Positions 44,593 to 58,057 of a DNA stretch of 64,000 bases are shown here, one piece after another. Under the pieces are notes generated by a model, which saw nothing but the letters and a program-made list of their open reading frames with translations, was not told where the DNA came from and ran no database searches. The stretch lies in the NCBI GenBank assembly GCA_973895155.1, contig OZ316891.1, forward strand, positions 22,692,001 through 22,756,000, given 5' to 3'. Position 1 is the stretch's first letter, and each line of letters opens with the position of its first letter. The stretch comes from Marsupella aquatica (Eukaryota > Marchantiophyta). The position numbers and the translations under genes were made by a program.

Positions 44593-47500
44593 TTAAGACT
44601 GTTTCTCCCTTGCATTGGCAAATGGCAATGCCACATCTACAAACACTTCAATCACACGCACTCGCAAGAAAGGGCTTTCAAAATCTGCACAATGAAACTT
44701 ATCTTCTCCTGGCAGCCCTGTCACCTCACCTTCTGCCACTATCATGGAATTGTCCACAACGCTCTTCATCTTCACCAAATCTCCTCTTGCAAACTGTGAA
44801 CAACACATTTTGTTAAAAATGCAAATAATAAACAGAAATTGAAAGATAGAAGAACACTCAAATCAAACACACATTTACCTTTGCAATGGGGTTAGGAGAC
44901 TGCATTGGTTTCTTCTGTGCAGGTGATGCATTTGCTGAAGATCCTTTCTTCCTTTTCTTGTTTCCCTTTCTAGTTGATGGAGTGTCATCATGCTCACTTG
45001 GAACAGGAGTTTCTTTTGGCAACTTAGATGATTCTGGGGTTACATCTGGTGTCAACTGAGTCGACTTATCCTCTGGCAACTGAAAGGCATCTGAAATGGC
45101 TTCTTTGGGCAACTTAGATGGCAAAAGGTTCACTTCCAATTCAGTTTGCTTCAGAGTACTGTTAGCTGTGTCAGTTGGTCTTCCTTGCGACACAGGAGGC
45201 TCCCCTAAAGATGCTGTCATAAAACACACACAAGAGAAATGCATAAACAAACATGTATACACCAGCAACATATAATCACACTAGAACATGCAAGAACATT
45301 ATAAACATACAATGACATATATACACCACAATAATTACATTGAATGGACAGTGAATAGATGATAGAGAATTTTACCTCCATTATCACCTGAAAAAGTAAG
45401 AGATCGTTTTCTACTACCTTCTTTGGTAGTTGTAGTCAACTTACTGTGACTAGGAACAAATGTTGGAACTTGTGCATTACTGGAGTGATGTGCCATCCAT
45501 ATAGTCATCATGTTTGTCAACTCCTTCACAGTGCCTTTCAACTCATCGACATCCAATTTGACAGCCCAATGGCAATGATCTCTTCTTTTGAATGTGGGGT
45601 CTGTAAATGAACCACAAACCAACACAACATTCTCACTGTCAAACTAACAAACGACACAACAATCTATCAAATGGAAAATGATGTACAAATCAGATTGGAA
45701 TGGCAATACTCACAGCTGATCCATGCCTGTATCCTTGCCCCAGTAAGCTAGCACTTTTACCCTCCCCACTTGCCAATGATGGGCTCACCTTTGCTCCCAA
45801 AAAACTACCAGTCTGACCTTCTGCACTTGCCAGTGATGGGCTCATTGTCACCTTTGGCAATGAACCCTAACTACCAAGGTTTTCTTTCAGGTCAGATATA
45901 CCTGGGCTTGATCCTCTCTTCTGCTTCTGTTCAAACACACAATGAATGAGAAACTCAGAGTCTGTTTTCATCAAGATTCACAAACAAGACAGAATTGATA
46001 GTGAAAATGATATAGACAGTTTACCATTCTCTTTGCTGCTGCAGCATGCCCTCCTCTACCAAAGTGACTGGTATATTGCACTCGTGCTCTTTTATCAGTC
46101 ATCTGTTTACTCAAAGATATCAATGCTGGACTGGTGAAATGAGATACCAAAGCTGCCCATTTCTTTGGATCAACACCAGATGGCCCAGGTTTGGTTGGAT
46201 CCTCATTGCAAACTTTCTTCTAGTAAACATGCATTTTATGGCGCTCTCTCTTCAATATGCCACGACAATGACTCTGGAATTTGTTGTCAATAAATTCCCC
46301 ACCCACATACTTCCACTCAGCTGCCATGTTCTTTCACACACTGGTTATATGAACTCGTGGATGATCAGTCCATTTTGGCTTTGATACATCAAAGATTCTG
46401 AGTACATTGCCACGAAGTTCCTCCAGCCAGTATTGTTTGTTGGGATCATAATCATCAATATCATTGTCATAAATCTGTATTTCACATGCAATGTCAATTC
46501 ATAACTCTAGAATTTATGCATAGTCTAGGTTTTATATACACAATAACAGAGAGGATCTATGTCTAAATCTACATTCAAAAAAAGTACAATACTCACTTTA
46601 ATGTGTTTGGGCAAATCTCCCTGATTCCTTCATACTTTGGCAGCATTATCAAACATCTTCTTAGCATGCCTTCATTCCCTGCGCATCTCAAAGGCCCCGC
46701 CTGCAATGCACACACATGCTTTCACTCAGAAAATATGTACATTGAAAAGTTGAGCAAATGCACTTGCATATGCATGACAAGCAAATTTGTATTACCTGAA
46801 GATCCTCTGGAATGTAGTACGTCAGATTGACCTGATCTGCCTTCAGATGCTGATGGAACCACTAAACAAACACACACCACCAAGCACTTCAATGAATTTT
46901 AGGAAAATGTAGAATATCAACTTCCAAACACACTGAAAAGGTATATCAGTACAATCCACTCACTTTCATATAACAGTCCAGTGTCTGGGTCTTTCCAACA
47001 TCTCACCAGCCCACCTCCACCAGGCCTAGTCTTCTTAGGACCACGATTTTGTTTCTGTACCTACATCATGGACAATGTAGGCATATTAACAAATACTTTG
47101 AAACAAGGACACTTGAGGATTTAGGGTTTAGGATGATGAAGTTCAAGCATTACCTGCTGTTCACTCTCAGGTTTTGACCCTCCAATGTCAGAATCCTTAG
47201 TGTCATACCCAGCACTGGCATAGCCATCATCACGAGACTCTGCCATGTTCACCTTGGTAACTTGTGATAGTCTAGAGCTCCTCCTCTTTGGCAATGTTCC
47301 AGTTGAAGTACCTTTCACCAATGCAGGCTTTTCTCTCTGTCGTTGTACATGTGTGGTTGGGCCTCTAAGGAACAAAGCAATCATCAACATACACCAATGC
47401 AGATCAAACATACATGCAAGCAAAATCTACAACACAGTAATAATGGTACTTATGTACAGGTTCCATACTAGTATGAGACCAATCTGGAATATGAAAATAG

Positions 47501-47790
47501 AACATGAACCTGACAACTCCATATATCTACTGAATCAAATTAATTTGCAACAGACATTTTAACACACACATCAGCATGCAGTCTGGCCCCAGTCCTAGAT
47601 CACGCATAATGCTGACATTATGCTCTATGTTCCGCTTTCGGGCCTCCTCATAAGCATTCACAGGATGTGACAATTCAACCCCTGCAATCTTCCTTTCACA
47701 GGCTGCATTCACCAACTGCACAAATGGGCAAAACATTAGTCTGATTTCATATATAGTCCATACATGTAGTCCATCTATGGACTTCACACA
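44593..47790 (-). pseudogene. Second CACTA protein of element B, decayed
   Basis: Homologous pieces in order: VNAACERKIAGVELSHPVN (about 47730), a basic patch RRSSRLSQVTK (about 47280) parallel to RRSDRLSKK of element A, a transposase region (MAAEWKYVGGEF ... PSGVDPKKWAALVSHFTS, about 46310-46080), a Pro/Ser/Lys-rich linker (45230-44880) and a final domain (FARGDLVKMKSVVDN ... to the stop at 44593) like the C-terminus of A's protein. A two-base insertion near 46325 and an in-frame TAG near 46220 break the conserved region. No GW-rich exons are seen. Confidence 0.7.
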
Positions 47791-48890
47791 CCTAAAACCT
47801 ATTCACTGCTTAGGCCTACCCTTTCTTGCAGATCCCTCTACATCTCTGCCTCATTTGGGACTAGTACTTGGTCCTGGATTTGCTCTAGTCCTACAGGCTT
47901 TAGCCAATTCAATGTGTAATTTGGCATTGTTTTCCATTGTAGCATGGAAATCAACATCTGTGTAATCACCTAACACCCTTGTGGACCTGGATTCTTTGTG
48001 GAGGATTGTTCTCCATGCTATCCCCTTCTCATTGGGGTGGAAGAAAACCTGCTCCACTTGCTTTGGGAAAATGTAATCCATTTTCTTGGACACACCCAGT
48101 TCTCAATGGAAATTCACCTGCCAAAGACCAGACTCAGAATACCTCATACTGGCAGAGGATTTAGGAGTCCATGATGGATCTGCCCATTTCCCTTTGAAAA
48201 GAATCACCTCTTTCCTCAAGCTGCCGTAATTCAGTACTAAGATATCTGTCAAGGCCCCTACATACTGTACAGATTCTTCTCTAGTTGTGCCAGACCTGTC
48301 CACCCGCTTCTCAGTGAATGTCGAAGCCATCCCATAGTCAAAAGTGTTGAATGCACCAGAATCACAATCACTCAAACACCCCAAGGATGGAATAGTCCTC
48401 CAGTGATGCCCATAGGCTCTGCATGCCCTATACAGTCGTGCCTTCAAACTAGGTGGTGTGGAGTATGCAGATAGTAATGAGCACTCAGACTCTGTCTCAA
48501 AATTATGGGTATTGACTAATGTTTGAAACCATTCCCTGAAAGGTGGCAGTTCTTGGCAGTCAAGGGGAAATTCCACTGGTTTTCTTCGATTGGCAGGCTT
48601 CCTCATCCATTCCTTCCGGAAATCCACTCTTCGTTTGGTAACAGTCTCATTGGTAGCATCATATATCCTACATGGCAACAACAACACTCAAGACATTAGT
48701 GCATGATCCACCATGAATATACAAACACAATGGGGCAGCATAATTATAATCCATATGGTACAGGGTTTACATACCTGTACCATGGAGCCACTATCTCTTC
48801 ATTCTCCAATATATAATGATGCATGGCCATCATTTCAGACCAATTCAAAGTTATCTCCTTTGCAGCCCCTTCCAAGACAATGCCTGCAAC

Positions 48891-49329
48891 TGTTGAGCAT
48901 AGACGACGATCGCAACGGCAAGCCCATGAACCATCCAACGCACAATAGTCGACACAAGAGATACGTGGTTCACCTCCTTGAGGCTACGTCCACGGGAACA
49001 CACAAGAGAGCTTTACTGAACTCTAAGCCCGTCGGCTATACCGAGTCTCCATAGTGTAAGCTCTCCCTATCTCTCAAGTGGCTCCATAACAATGAGCCTT
49101 GGTTCTACCTCTCCAAGCACACATGCCTCTTATGATATAGTGTGCAACTTAGTTGTACCTAACCACATAGTTGTACCTAATCACGTAGTTGTACCTAACC
49201 ACATAGTTGTACCTAATCACGTAGTTGTACCTAACCACATAGTTGTACCTAATCACGTAGTTGTACCAACCCACGTTGTTGTACCAACCACGTCATACCT
49301 AACCTAGACGTAAGAGTAAGTACCCAACA
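48891..49329 (-). repeat. Copia 3' LTR (439 bp)
   Basis: Contains six 18-bp units alternating tagttgtacctaaccaca and tagttgtacctaatcacg. Confidence 0.95.
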
Positions 49330-49520
49330 ATCTTCCCCTTGACTCTGATCTAGGGGAGAGTAATACTGCCAATGTATATGATCCCTCAGCGGGAAGTTCT
49401 GGACAGAAACCAAACCGGTTTCCCTCTCTAACTAGAGCAAACCAGAACTAAGCCGTAGCCTAATACATAGGAATGAGAAAGAGCATATATCAGTAATTAC
49501 AATGAATGTTTAAGAAAACT

Positions 49521-52500
49521 CTACTTGTGATGCAATTGCAAAACCTGCAATACGTCACGGTGTCTAGAGAAACTCTCCAAAGGAATCACTTTGGTAAATG
49601 CGTCAGCCGGGTTGAGTTTACCATCAATCTTGACTAGCTCAAACAAATTATCAGACACAGCCTACCTGATAAAATGGTACCTGACGTCAATGTGCTTCAC
49701 TCTGCTGTCCATCACCTGGTTCACAGCAAGGTGGAGCGCACTTTGACTATCACAATGGAGCTTCACATTCCCCTGTGGCAATCCCATTTCAGTGATAAGT
49801 CTATCCAACCAAATCGCTTCCTTTGCTGCTTCCGCAGCTGCAACATACTCCGCTTCTGTAGTAGACTGAGCAATACACTTCTGCAAAGTAGACCTCCAAC
49901 TTATGCATCCACCGCCAAGTGTGAACACGTATCTTGTTGTTGATCTCCTTCGGTCCAAATCTTGTCCATAGTCAGAATCTACATAGCCAATCAATGATCT
50001 AGCATTCTTTGCATTCGCATCAAATAAAAGACCATGATCCACGGTACCCTTCAAGTACCTGATAATCCACTTCACTGCTTCCCAGTGTACCTTCCCTGGA
50101 TTCGACATGTACCTGCTCACCTTGCCCATAGCCATGGCAAGATCAGGTCTAGTGCAAGTCATCAAATACATGAGACTCCCCACTGCCTTGTCATATGGAA
50201 CCTTTGACATCAACCCCTTCTCTGTGTCATCCGTAGGACAGAACGCTGATGATAACTTGAAGTGTGGAGCCAACGGGGTACTTACTGGCTTGCTATTCTC
50301 CATGTTGAACCTTGCAATTACCTTCCTCGCATAACTGCTCTGCGTCAACCATAGCTTGCCAGCCTCCAAGTCCCTAGTGATCTCCATACCCAAAATCCTC
50401 TTAGCTGGCCCTAAGTCCTTCATCTTAAACTCTGCACTAAGCAGTGCCTTGAGCTTAACAATCTCAGACCTATCCTTGGCTGCAATTAGCATGTCATCCA
50501 CATAAAGTACTAAAACAATGAACCCAAACACAACATTCTTCACCGGTTTCAAATACACACAAGGGTCAAATACACTTCTGTGAAAACCTTGTGACCGAAT
50601 CCAATCGTCAAACCGCTTGTTCTACTGTCTTGGTGACTGCTTCAACCCATACAAGGATTTCAGCAATCTGCAAACCAATTCCTCCTGTCCTCTATTCACA
50701 AAACCTAGCGGTTGTCTCATGAAGATCACCTCTTCCAATGTGCCATAGAGGAAAGTTGTGACAACATCCATCTGATCTAGGAGCAGACCAAACATTACAA
50801 CAAGTACACACAATAGTCGTATTGTAGAGTACTTAGCAACTGGTGAGAAGACCTCATTATAATCCACACCTTTCTCTTGTGTGAATCCCTTTGCTACCAA
50901 TCTAGCCTTGTAGACCTTCGATCCACCTCCTATGGAATTATCCTTCAGCTTGTAAATCCACTTGCTATCCACCACTTGCTGACCCTTAGGCAGCTTAACA
51001 AACTCCCAAGTTTTGTTGTCCTTTAGTGACTGCATCTCCGTTTGCATTGCTGCAGTCCACTTCTGCTTCTCCTTTGAAGCACTTGCCTCATGAAATGAAG
51101 AAGGTTCTCCTTCTTCCAAAATTAACGCATCACCCTCATCATCAGCTGTAAAATCATCCTCTTGCAGTTGAGATGAATCAACCCACTGTCCATACCTTGA
51201 TGGAGCGCGTACAGTGCGACCAGATGTTCTTCTAGCCGATGACTCCGGTTGATCTGCGTGTGCTGGTACAATTTGAAGCTCAACAGCATCCACTTGCTGC
51301 TCACCAGCATCAACAAACTCCTCTGGTTCCTCTGGCACAGGAACCAGCTCCATAATTGGAGCAACTCCTTCTCTCCGGTCATGCACCTCATAACCAATCT
51401 CCCCCTCAACGAGATCCGGGATAGGAGATTTTCCTTTGTTAGTACGGGAGACCTGAGTATTCTCCCCCTCCTTCAATAATCTGGATTCATTGAAGGAAAC
51501 ATCCCTACTGACAACGAGCTTACAGGCAATAGGATCCCATAGCCTATAGGCTTTCACACCACTCTGGTACCCAAGAAAAACACATTTCTTGGAGGTAGGA
51601 TCCAACTTGGTCCTATTCTGCTTTGGTGTGAGAGCATATGCATCACTTCCAAAAATTACCAAGCCATGATAGTCTGCTTGCCGCTTATAGCGCATCTCAA
51701 ACGGCGTTTTGAAATTGATAGCACTAGAAGGAGAAAGATTTACCAAATAAGCTGCGGTATTGACAGCTTCTGCCCAAAATTCTTGTGGTAAACCTGATTG
51801 GCTCAACATACTCCGTGACCGCTCCAACAGTGTCCGATTGAGCCTCTCAGCGACACCATTCTACTGCGGAGTATAAACTGTGGTGAGATGGCGAGTTATC
51901 CCCTGTTCTGAACAGTACTCTTCAAATTCCATTGAAGTGTACTCCCCGCCGTTGTCTGACCTCAGACTCTTCACCCTTGTATCCAAACACTTGATCGTGT
52001 TTCCAGTCTGATTCTCCACCTGGGCCTTCCACTTCTTAAAAATGGACAAGACATCAGACTTATGCGTCATGAAATAAATCCACACAAATCTTGAGTAATC
52101 ATCAATAAATGATACATAGTACAACTTTCTAGAGTGTGAGGGAGTCGGGGATGGACCCCACACGTCACTATGTATGTACTCAAGAACCGCTTTGGAACGA
52201 TGAGTTCCAACACCAAAAGCACGACGATGCTGCTTTCCAAGAATGCAATGCTCACAAAACTCTAATTTACAAGATTGCAAATCAGAAATGAGTCCATTCT
52301 TCCGTAAGATAGCCAAACCCTTCTCACTCATGTGGCCTAGCCGTGAATGCCACAGTTGAGTCATCTCCTCGTGAGACTTGGTTACATTGGCCTCTCCACA
52401 TACAGTATTGCCCTGTAACACATACAAATTCTTTTGTCTACTCCCCTTCAAAATCACTGTCTCTCCCGACCTGACTTGAAGTTCACCATCAATAACGCTC

Positions 52501-53828
52501 CATTGATGACCATTTGAATCCAACACACCGAGTGAAATCAGATTCTTACGCATGCCAGGTACATACCTGACTCCGGACACTGTGCGCACAGCGCCATCAA
52601 ACATTTGAATCTTCACAGACCCAATTCCTTCAATTTGACAGGAGTGATCATTTCCCATCAGAACTGAACCGTTTGAAACAGAGTAAGAACTGAAAAACTC
52701 ACGAATGTAACAAATATGAAAAGAGCAAGCACAATCAAGAATCCACACATCATCTGCTCTCCTAGATGACGTGCACAGGGCATACCCCCGACTTCATAAA
52801 ACATACTCATCATTGAGTAAATCAGCTTCTCCATCAGCCCTAGCCACATTTGCCGATGAAGTTTCCGCTGCCTTTCCCTTACAGTCTCGCTTGAAGTGTC
52901 CAACTTGGTTGCACTTCCAACATGTCACCTGCCTCCTCTGAGGGGATTTACCCTTGGACTTAGATCTGGATTTAGATCTAAACTGGGTTCTACGGTCCCC
53001 AGTTGGTCGCTGCATACTCCTCCCACGGTTAACATTGAGGGCAGCACCAGATGATGAAGGCTGTGACGTGATGTGCATCTTCTGCTGAAGATCATCACTA
53101 AGCAGAGAACTTACCACGTCATTGTATGAAATGGTATCCCTATCACGATGCAACAACACTCGTGATAGGGACTGGTAAGATGGAGGCAATGAACTAAGAA
53201 GCTGCAGAGCCTTCGTCTCATCATTCAAAGTCTCCCCAAGGTTTTCCAAGTCAACGACCATGTCGTTGAAAGCATCCACATGGTCTTGCAACTTCGTACC
53301 AGATTCCTTCATCCTGAAACTCATCAGTTTGTAAGAAGTGTAGAGCCGGTTCGACAACTCCTTGCGGTGATACTTGCTCTGCAATTCCGCAAACAAGGAC
53401 ATGCAATCCTTATGTGCACCCAACTGCTTGATGATGGGAGGCATGAGATAGAGTGTAACACACCACACTCCTTGCTCCTGCATGCGGTCCCATTGTTTCT
53501 CATCAACATCGTCTTCACGAGGGCTCAGCAGTTGGCCCATCCCTGACGCATAAAGCACTCCCTTCACTTGCTTCTCCCATAGCAAGTAGTCAGAGCGCCC
53601 ATCATACTTTGTCACTTCATACTTGGGTCCCCCAAGCTTGAAAGTCCCCATCTTCTTCTTTACCGTGAGCTCCGGTAGTAGTACTGCTTCCTCCATCACA
53701 CGCCGCACCGGTGATGGTATCGGTGTCACGTGCTCTTCCTCCTGCTCCTCTCTCTGCCCCTGAAACCTCCGCGGTGATCCTCGTGCTTCAAGTTCCACAT
53801 CTTCGAAAAACTCCTCCGAATCACTCAT
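49521..53828 (-). pseudogene. Copia gag-pol polyprotein, one frame with four nonsense codons
   Basis: From ATG 53828 to TAG 49521 there are 1436 codons in a single frame with no frameshift. Order: gag with a CCHC knuckle (CWKCNQVGHFKRDC), protease-like motif (WILDCACSFHIC), integrase zinc region (HSRLGHM ... CEHC), integrase core (HSDVWGP; LRSDNGGEY), reverse transcriptase (KARLVAKGFTQ; YVDDML) and RNase H (CISWRSTLQKCIAQSTTEAEY). Internal stops: TGA 52794-52796 between gag and protease, TAG 51861-51863 in the conserved TPQ.NGVAER, TAG 50622-50624 after SPRQ, and TAG 49662-49664 after YHFIR. The protease Asp is followed by Cys where the older copy has Ser. As read, no full polyprotein can be made without readthrough or help from another copy. 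Confidence 0.95.
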
Positions 53829-54981
53829 ATGAGAAAGTCACAAAAAATGTTGTTTTTCACAACTTCTCAAAAAACTCAAAACTCAACACCGCCGCGTAGC
53901 CCACAAAGCTAGGAGTCCAATACTGAAAACCGAAATCAAAATCGAAATTTGACGGAAAAGTTATTCAAATTTCGGTCGAGGTGGGTAAAATCTTGGGAAA
54001 CTCCCCCGTTTTGACCACCTCAGGGAATAACCGAAATACCAAGTACAACCCGTTGTCGGAATTGCGATGTGATTGGTGCGCTGCATTGCCAACTTCAATG
54101 GCTACGACCTCGCCGAAAAATAACCAAAAAAGTTACCGTTCGGCGGATGAAATCTTTGTCGGACGGTCAAAAAATAGCTCTCTGGTTTTTTGGAATATTC
54201 TATGACCCTTGTACAGGCCCTGTGGGAATTTTGGAAGAACAATCGAGGGGCTGACATGTGTCCTCGAACCCCCAAAACCCCCTACCACCCTTCGTCATCG
54301 AAATCTGGTCGCGCGCGCAGAAAATACACACGGCAGAATGTACCCCTCGACACCAAACGCAAGATATCTCACTCGGGTTTTGACAAAATCAAGATCCGAT
54401 TTCAGATTTGGAAACTAGACTCCGAGGCGATGAAGATCGATATAAGAAGCACCCAAAACGAGGAAAGAACGAGGGAGAAAAAAATTGGTAAAGATGACAG
54501 ATTTCTCTCAATTGCCATAGCCAATTTCGAATCAGTTTTTCAAAGAGAAAAAAATGGTACCTTGTCAACAACGAATGTTGATCAATTGCACTTGGTGCCG
54601 TCACCAAGTCCAACAAGGTAATTGATTTTGCTTAGCCTTCCTCTTTGCATCAAAGAGCCAATCCCGGACTCAAAAACAATCGTCTTGCCTCAATCTCTCC
54701 GTTGAGTCAAAACACTTGACGCTTCTCCCTCCGAGTCGATTGCCAACTTTCTTCACAAAATCCAGAACAACGAAAACTTAGATCTCTCTGCACCACGAGC
54801 TCCGTTCAACGATTTCTTCACACCGTTAGAAAGCTCTTGCCCTGATCTATCCGTTAAGCCCATAAACTCCAAGTTCCATGCGATGGAACTCTGGAAAATC
54901 CACCAACACTCAACGCTGGAAAACCGTCATGAAATCCCGTCACGAACACACGTCACCTCCCAAGCATGCTCTGATACCAAT
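53829..54981 (-). other. Copia 5' leader
   Basis: About 1.15 kb between the 5' LTR and gag. Parts resemble the leader of the decayed Copia at 8379-9872 (for example around 54000-54140). Open frames here are not conserved as proteins. Confidence 0.7.
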
Positions 54982-55402
54982 TGTTGAGCATAGACGACGA
55001 TCGCAACGGCAAGCCCATGAACCATCCAACGCACAATAGTCGACACAAGAGATACGTGGTTCACCTCCTTGAGGCTACGTCCACGGGAACACACAAGAGA
55101 GCTTTACTGAACTCTAAGCCCGTCGGCTATACCGAGTCTCCACAGTGTAAGCTCTCCCTATCTCTCAAGTGGCTCCATAACAATGAGCCTTGGTTCTACC
55201 TCTCCAAGCACACATGCCTCTTATGATATAGTGTGCAACTTAGTTGTACCTAACCACATAGTTGTACCTAATCACGTAGTTGTACCTAACCACATAGTTG
55301 TACCTAATCACGTAGTTGTACCTAACCACGTAGTTGTACCAACCCACGTTGTTGTACCAACCACGTCATACCTAACCTAGACGTAAGAGTAAATACCCAA
55401 CA
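54982..55402 (-). repeat. Copia 5' LTR (421 bp)
   Basis: As the other LTR but with five 18-bp units. A single 18-bp deletion explains the hybrid fifth unit. Confidence 0.95.
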
Positions 55403-58057
55403 GCAACGCCAGCATCCTCCTCCAACTCCCAGGTTCGTTTTCCCTCTCCCTTAGCATCAATCATGTATTCAGAAAGGAATCCCAAAGACTCATCTAATAC
55501 ATAGCCTTCAGCCATAGAAGCCTCTGGACGTGCCTTGTTTTGTACATAACCCTTCAATACCTTCAGGTTCCTCTCTATTGGGTACGTCCATCTGCCTGTA
55601 ACTGGGCCACACAAGTCTAATTCCTCCACTAGGTGAATCATTAAATGAGTCATGACATCAAAGAAGCTTGGTGGAAAATGGATTTCCACAATGCAGAGAG
55701 TGAATGCAACATCCATCATCAAATTCTCATACATTGAAGGGTCCCACACCTTTGTACATATCTGGCGATAGATATTGCTCATCCCAGCTATGGCCAAGCA
55801 AACCCCTTCATCAAGTAATCCCATTGTTGCCAGAGGGAGAATCTGTTGCATGAGTTGGTGGAAATCATGTGATTTCAACACAGAGAGTTTCTTGGATTTT
55901 GTAACACACTTTGCCAAAGAACTTGAAAAACCAGTGGACCCTTTCAAGGTCAATAACACCTCCAAGAACCTTGTTCTTTCCTTCTTGCTCAGACAATATG
56001 GGGCTGGGGGCATCAACAATTTGTCATTGTTACGCTTGGGAGCTGGATTGGGTACAAGCCATAGGTGTTGGCGCACCTGTAAGAGCTTCAGGTCTTCTCG
56101 CACAGAAGGAGTGTCCTTGGTCCCAATGATAGTGTGCACAATGTTGTGTGCAAGATTCTTCTCATAGTGCATGGGATCTAGACAATGGTTAATGAGTAGT
56201 TCCTGCAGTGGACACACAATTCAGAAATTAGGGCATTGAATACAACAATTACAAAATCTGGGCTATAGGAAGTAAACACATTTCAAAGTCATATGAAGAG
56301 ATTGCAGAAATTCATTGTAGTAGTATGGAGTCTTACGTTCCAATAGGGCAACTTGTACAGACCAGTAGCCCTCTTCACTCCATGCACCTTTATGGGGCAG
56401 CTCTCATCCTCAACCTTGGTTCCTCCCTTCTTCAAATATTCTGTTGTCTCGTCTTCCCACTTCTTTCTATCAGAGCTTGACATTCTACACGGTGCAGGTC
56501 GGCTCTCAATTGCACCATCAAAGTATTGTGCACTGTCTGGTCTACGAAAAAGATGCCTTGCTGCTAACCATCGACGGTGGCCATTGTACTCTAATTTCTG
56601 CAAGTGCTTAGAACCACGTGCCACACATTTTGGCCCACAGATGACACATCCTTTGTATCCAGCGTGTTGTTGTCCAGATATTAAACCATATGCAGGGTAA
56701 TCATTGATTGTCCACAATAGCACAACCCTTAGGTTGAAGTGTTGAGACATTCAATCCTGGGCGTGGCAATTTGTCAAAGCAGGGCACTCCTTTCGTCCAC
56801 AACAGCTCCAGCTCCTCATAGAATGGGCCCAATATTATGTCCAGTTGTTCCTCTGTTACTGAATCAAGTCCTAGAATCAGCATAGCTAGCATGACAAAGA
56901 ACTTCTTGGTGGTAAGCCAAGGAGGTAAATTGTAATTCAACAACAAGATTGGCCAGGTAGACCAAGCTATGGAATTATTCCCAAAGGGATTCACCCCATC
57001 AAGTGCCAACCCAAATCGCACATTCCTTGGTTCAGCTGCAAATTTCCAATCAATATTTGTATCCACATGCTTCCAAGCCTTGGAATCTGCTGCATGCCAA
57101 ACCATGTTGTCTGTGCTTCTATTCTCATGATGCCAAGTCATGAGTTTAGATGTACCAGTAGTGGCATACAATCTCTTCAACCTGGGAATTACAGGGAAAT
57201 ACCGCACCACCTTCCTTGCCTATAATGAATTCCCCACTCTTCATCTTCGGCTGCTGACACACTGAACAGTTTTCTAACTTGGCAGACTCACCCCTAAAGA
57301 GCATGCAACCTTTCTCACAGACAGGGATTCTCTCATAATCCAAGCCAAGCTTTCTCAATAGATGCTTTGCAGCATATAAGTTCTTGGGCAGATTATGCTC
57401 TGCAGGCATACCATGCTCCCCCATCAAAGCCAACAATGCATTCACTCCTTTGTTTGAGAATCCATGGCCATGACAGATGTTGAGCAGAAGCAACATGAAT
57501 GACACAACATCTATTTTGCTGCCTGCGAACAAAGGTTGCATTGATGCATCTAAAGATAACTATGCAGGATCAGTCTCCACAGGAGTTTCAGAGGTTTCAA
57601 GGGGGTTTACAGGATGGGCACCTCCTTCACTCTCATCATCCCCAAGTACAAAATCCAAGTCAAAACGGTCCTGATCATCTAGTTCATGCTCAGGGGATTC
57701 TTCACTGGTTCTCAGCAACGTTTCTTCCAGTAGAGCCCTGATATGTTCTTCGACATCTATAGTTGGATGTTCTTGAACATCCACAGTTGGATACTCTGGA
57801 ACATCTACAAATAAATGTTCTTCAACATCTAGAGTTGGCTGTTGTGCATAGGTTGCCTGCTGAAGGTTTGCTACCCTCAATGCCTCAGGGCCATGTTGTG
57901 ACATGTAGTCAACACCCCACTCTTCATCAGAAGAGTCCTGTCCCTCTCCCACCCACACTCGACATGCAGGATACCGACCATGTTTAATAAGGTGCAGTCT
58001 AGCAGTATTCCGATTAGTCCTATAATTCCCTTTGCAATTCACACAAGGGCAGTACAT

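Larger units (their letters stand above)
48891..55402 (-). mobile_element. Ty1/Copia LTR retrotransposon nested in element B
   Basis: LTRs at 48891-49329 and 54982-55402, both TGTTGAGCAT...TACCCAACA on the plus strand. They are flanked by a perfect 5-bp duplication, GCAAC, at 48886-48890 and 55403-55407. On the minus strand a Met-initiator-type primer-binding site (TGGTATCAGAGC) adjoins the 5' LTR, and a purine tract (aaggggaagat) precedes the 3' LTR. Total length is 6512 bp. The LTRs differ by two substitutions and one 18-bp repeat-unit deletion, so insertion is recent. The single gag-pol frame has four internal stops. Confidence 0.97.
47851..58057 (-). pseudogene. tnp2 transposase of element B, broken and split by Copia
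   Basis: The N-terminal zinc region starts at 58057 (MYCPCVNCKGNYRTNRN). The tnp2 core (LALDGVNPFGNN; LAMLILGLDS; HCLDPMHYEKNLAHNI), a DUF4218-like part (VLKSHDFHQLMQQILP; 56217-55410) and a DUF4216-like part (48668-47851) follow. Lesions: in-frame TAG at 57560-57562, frameshifts near 57200 and 56740, the 6.5-kb Copia insertion after codons for EEDAGVA (48891-55402), and in-frame TGA at 48103-48105. A consensus intron (donor about 48769) remains before the last exon. It is a dead gene; element B cannot move on its own. Confidence 0.9.

Noticed and set aside
48713-49054. Plus-strand 113-codon frame across the Copia LTR boundary
   Set aside because: It spans the element junction and has no homology to a known protein.
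49092-49307. Frame with VVPNH repeats (also at 55183-55380)
   Set aside because: It is a translation of the 18-bp LTR repeat units, present in both LTRs, not a protein gene.
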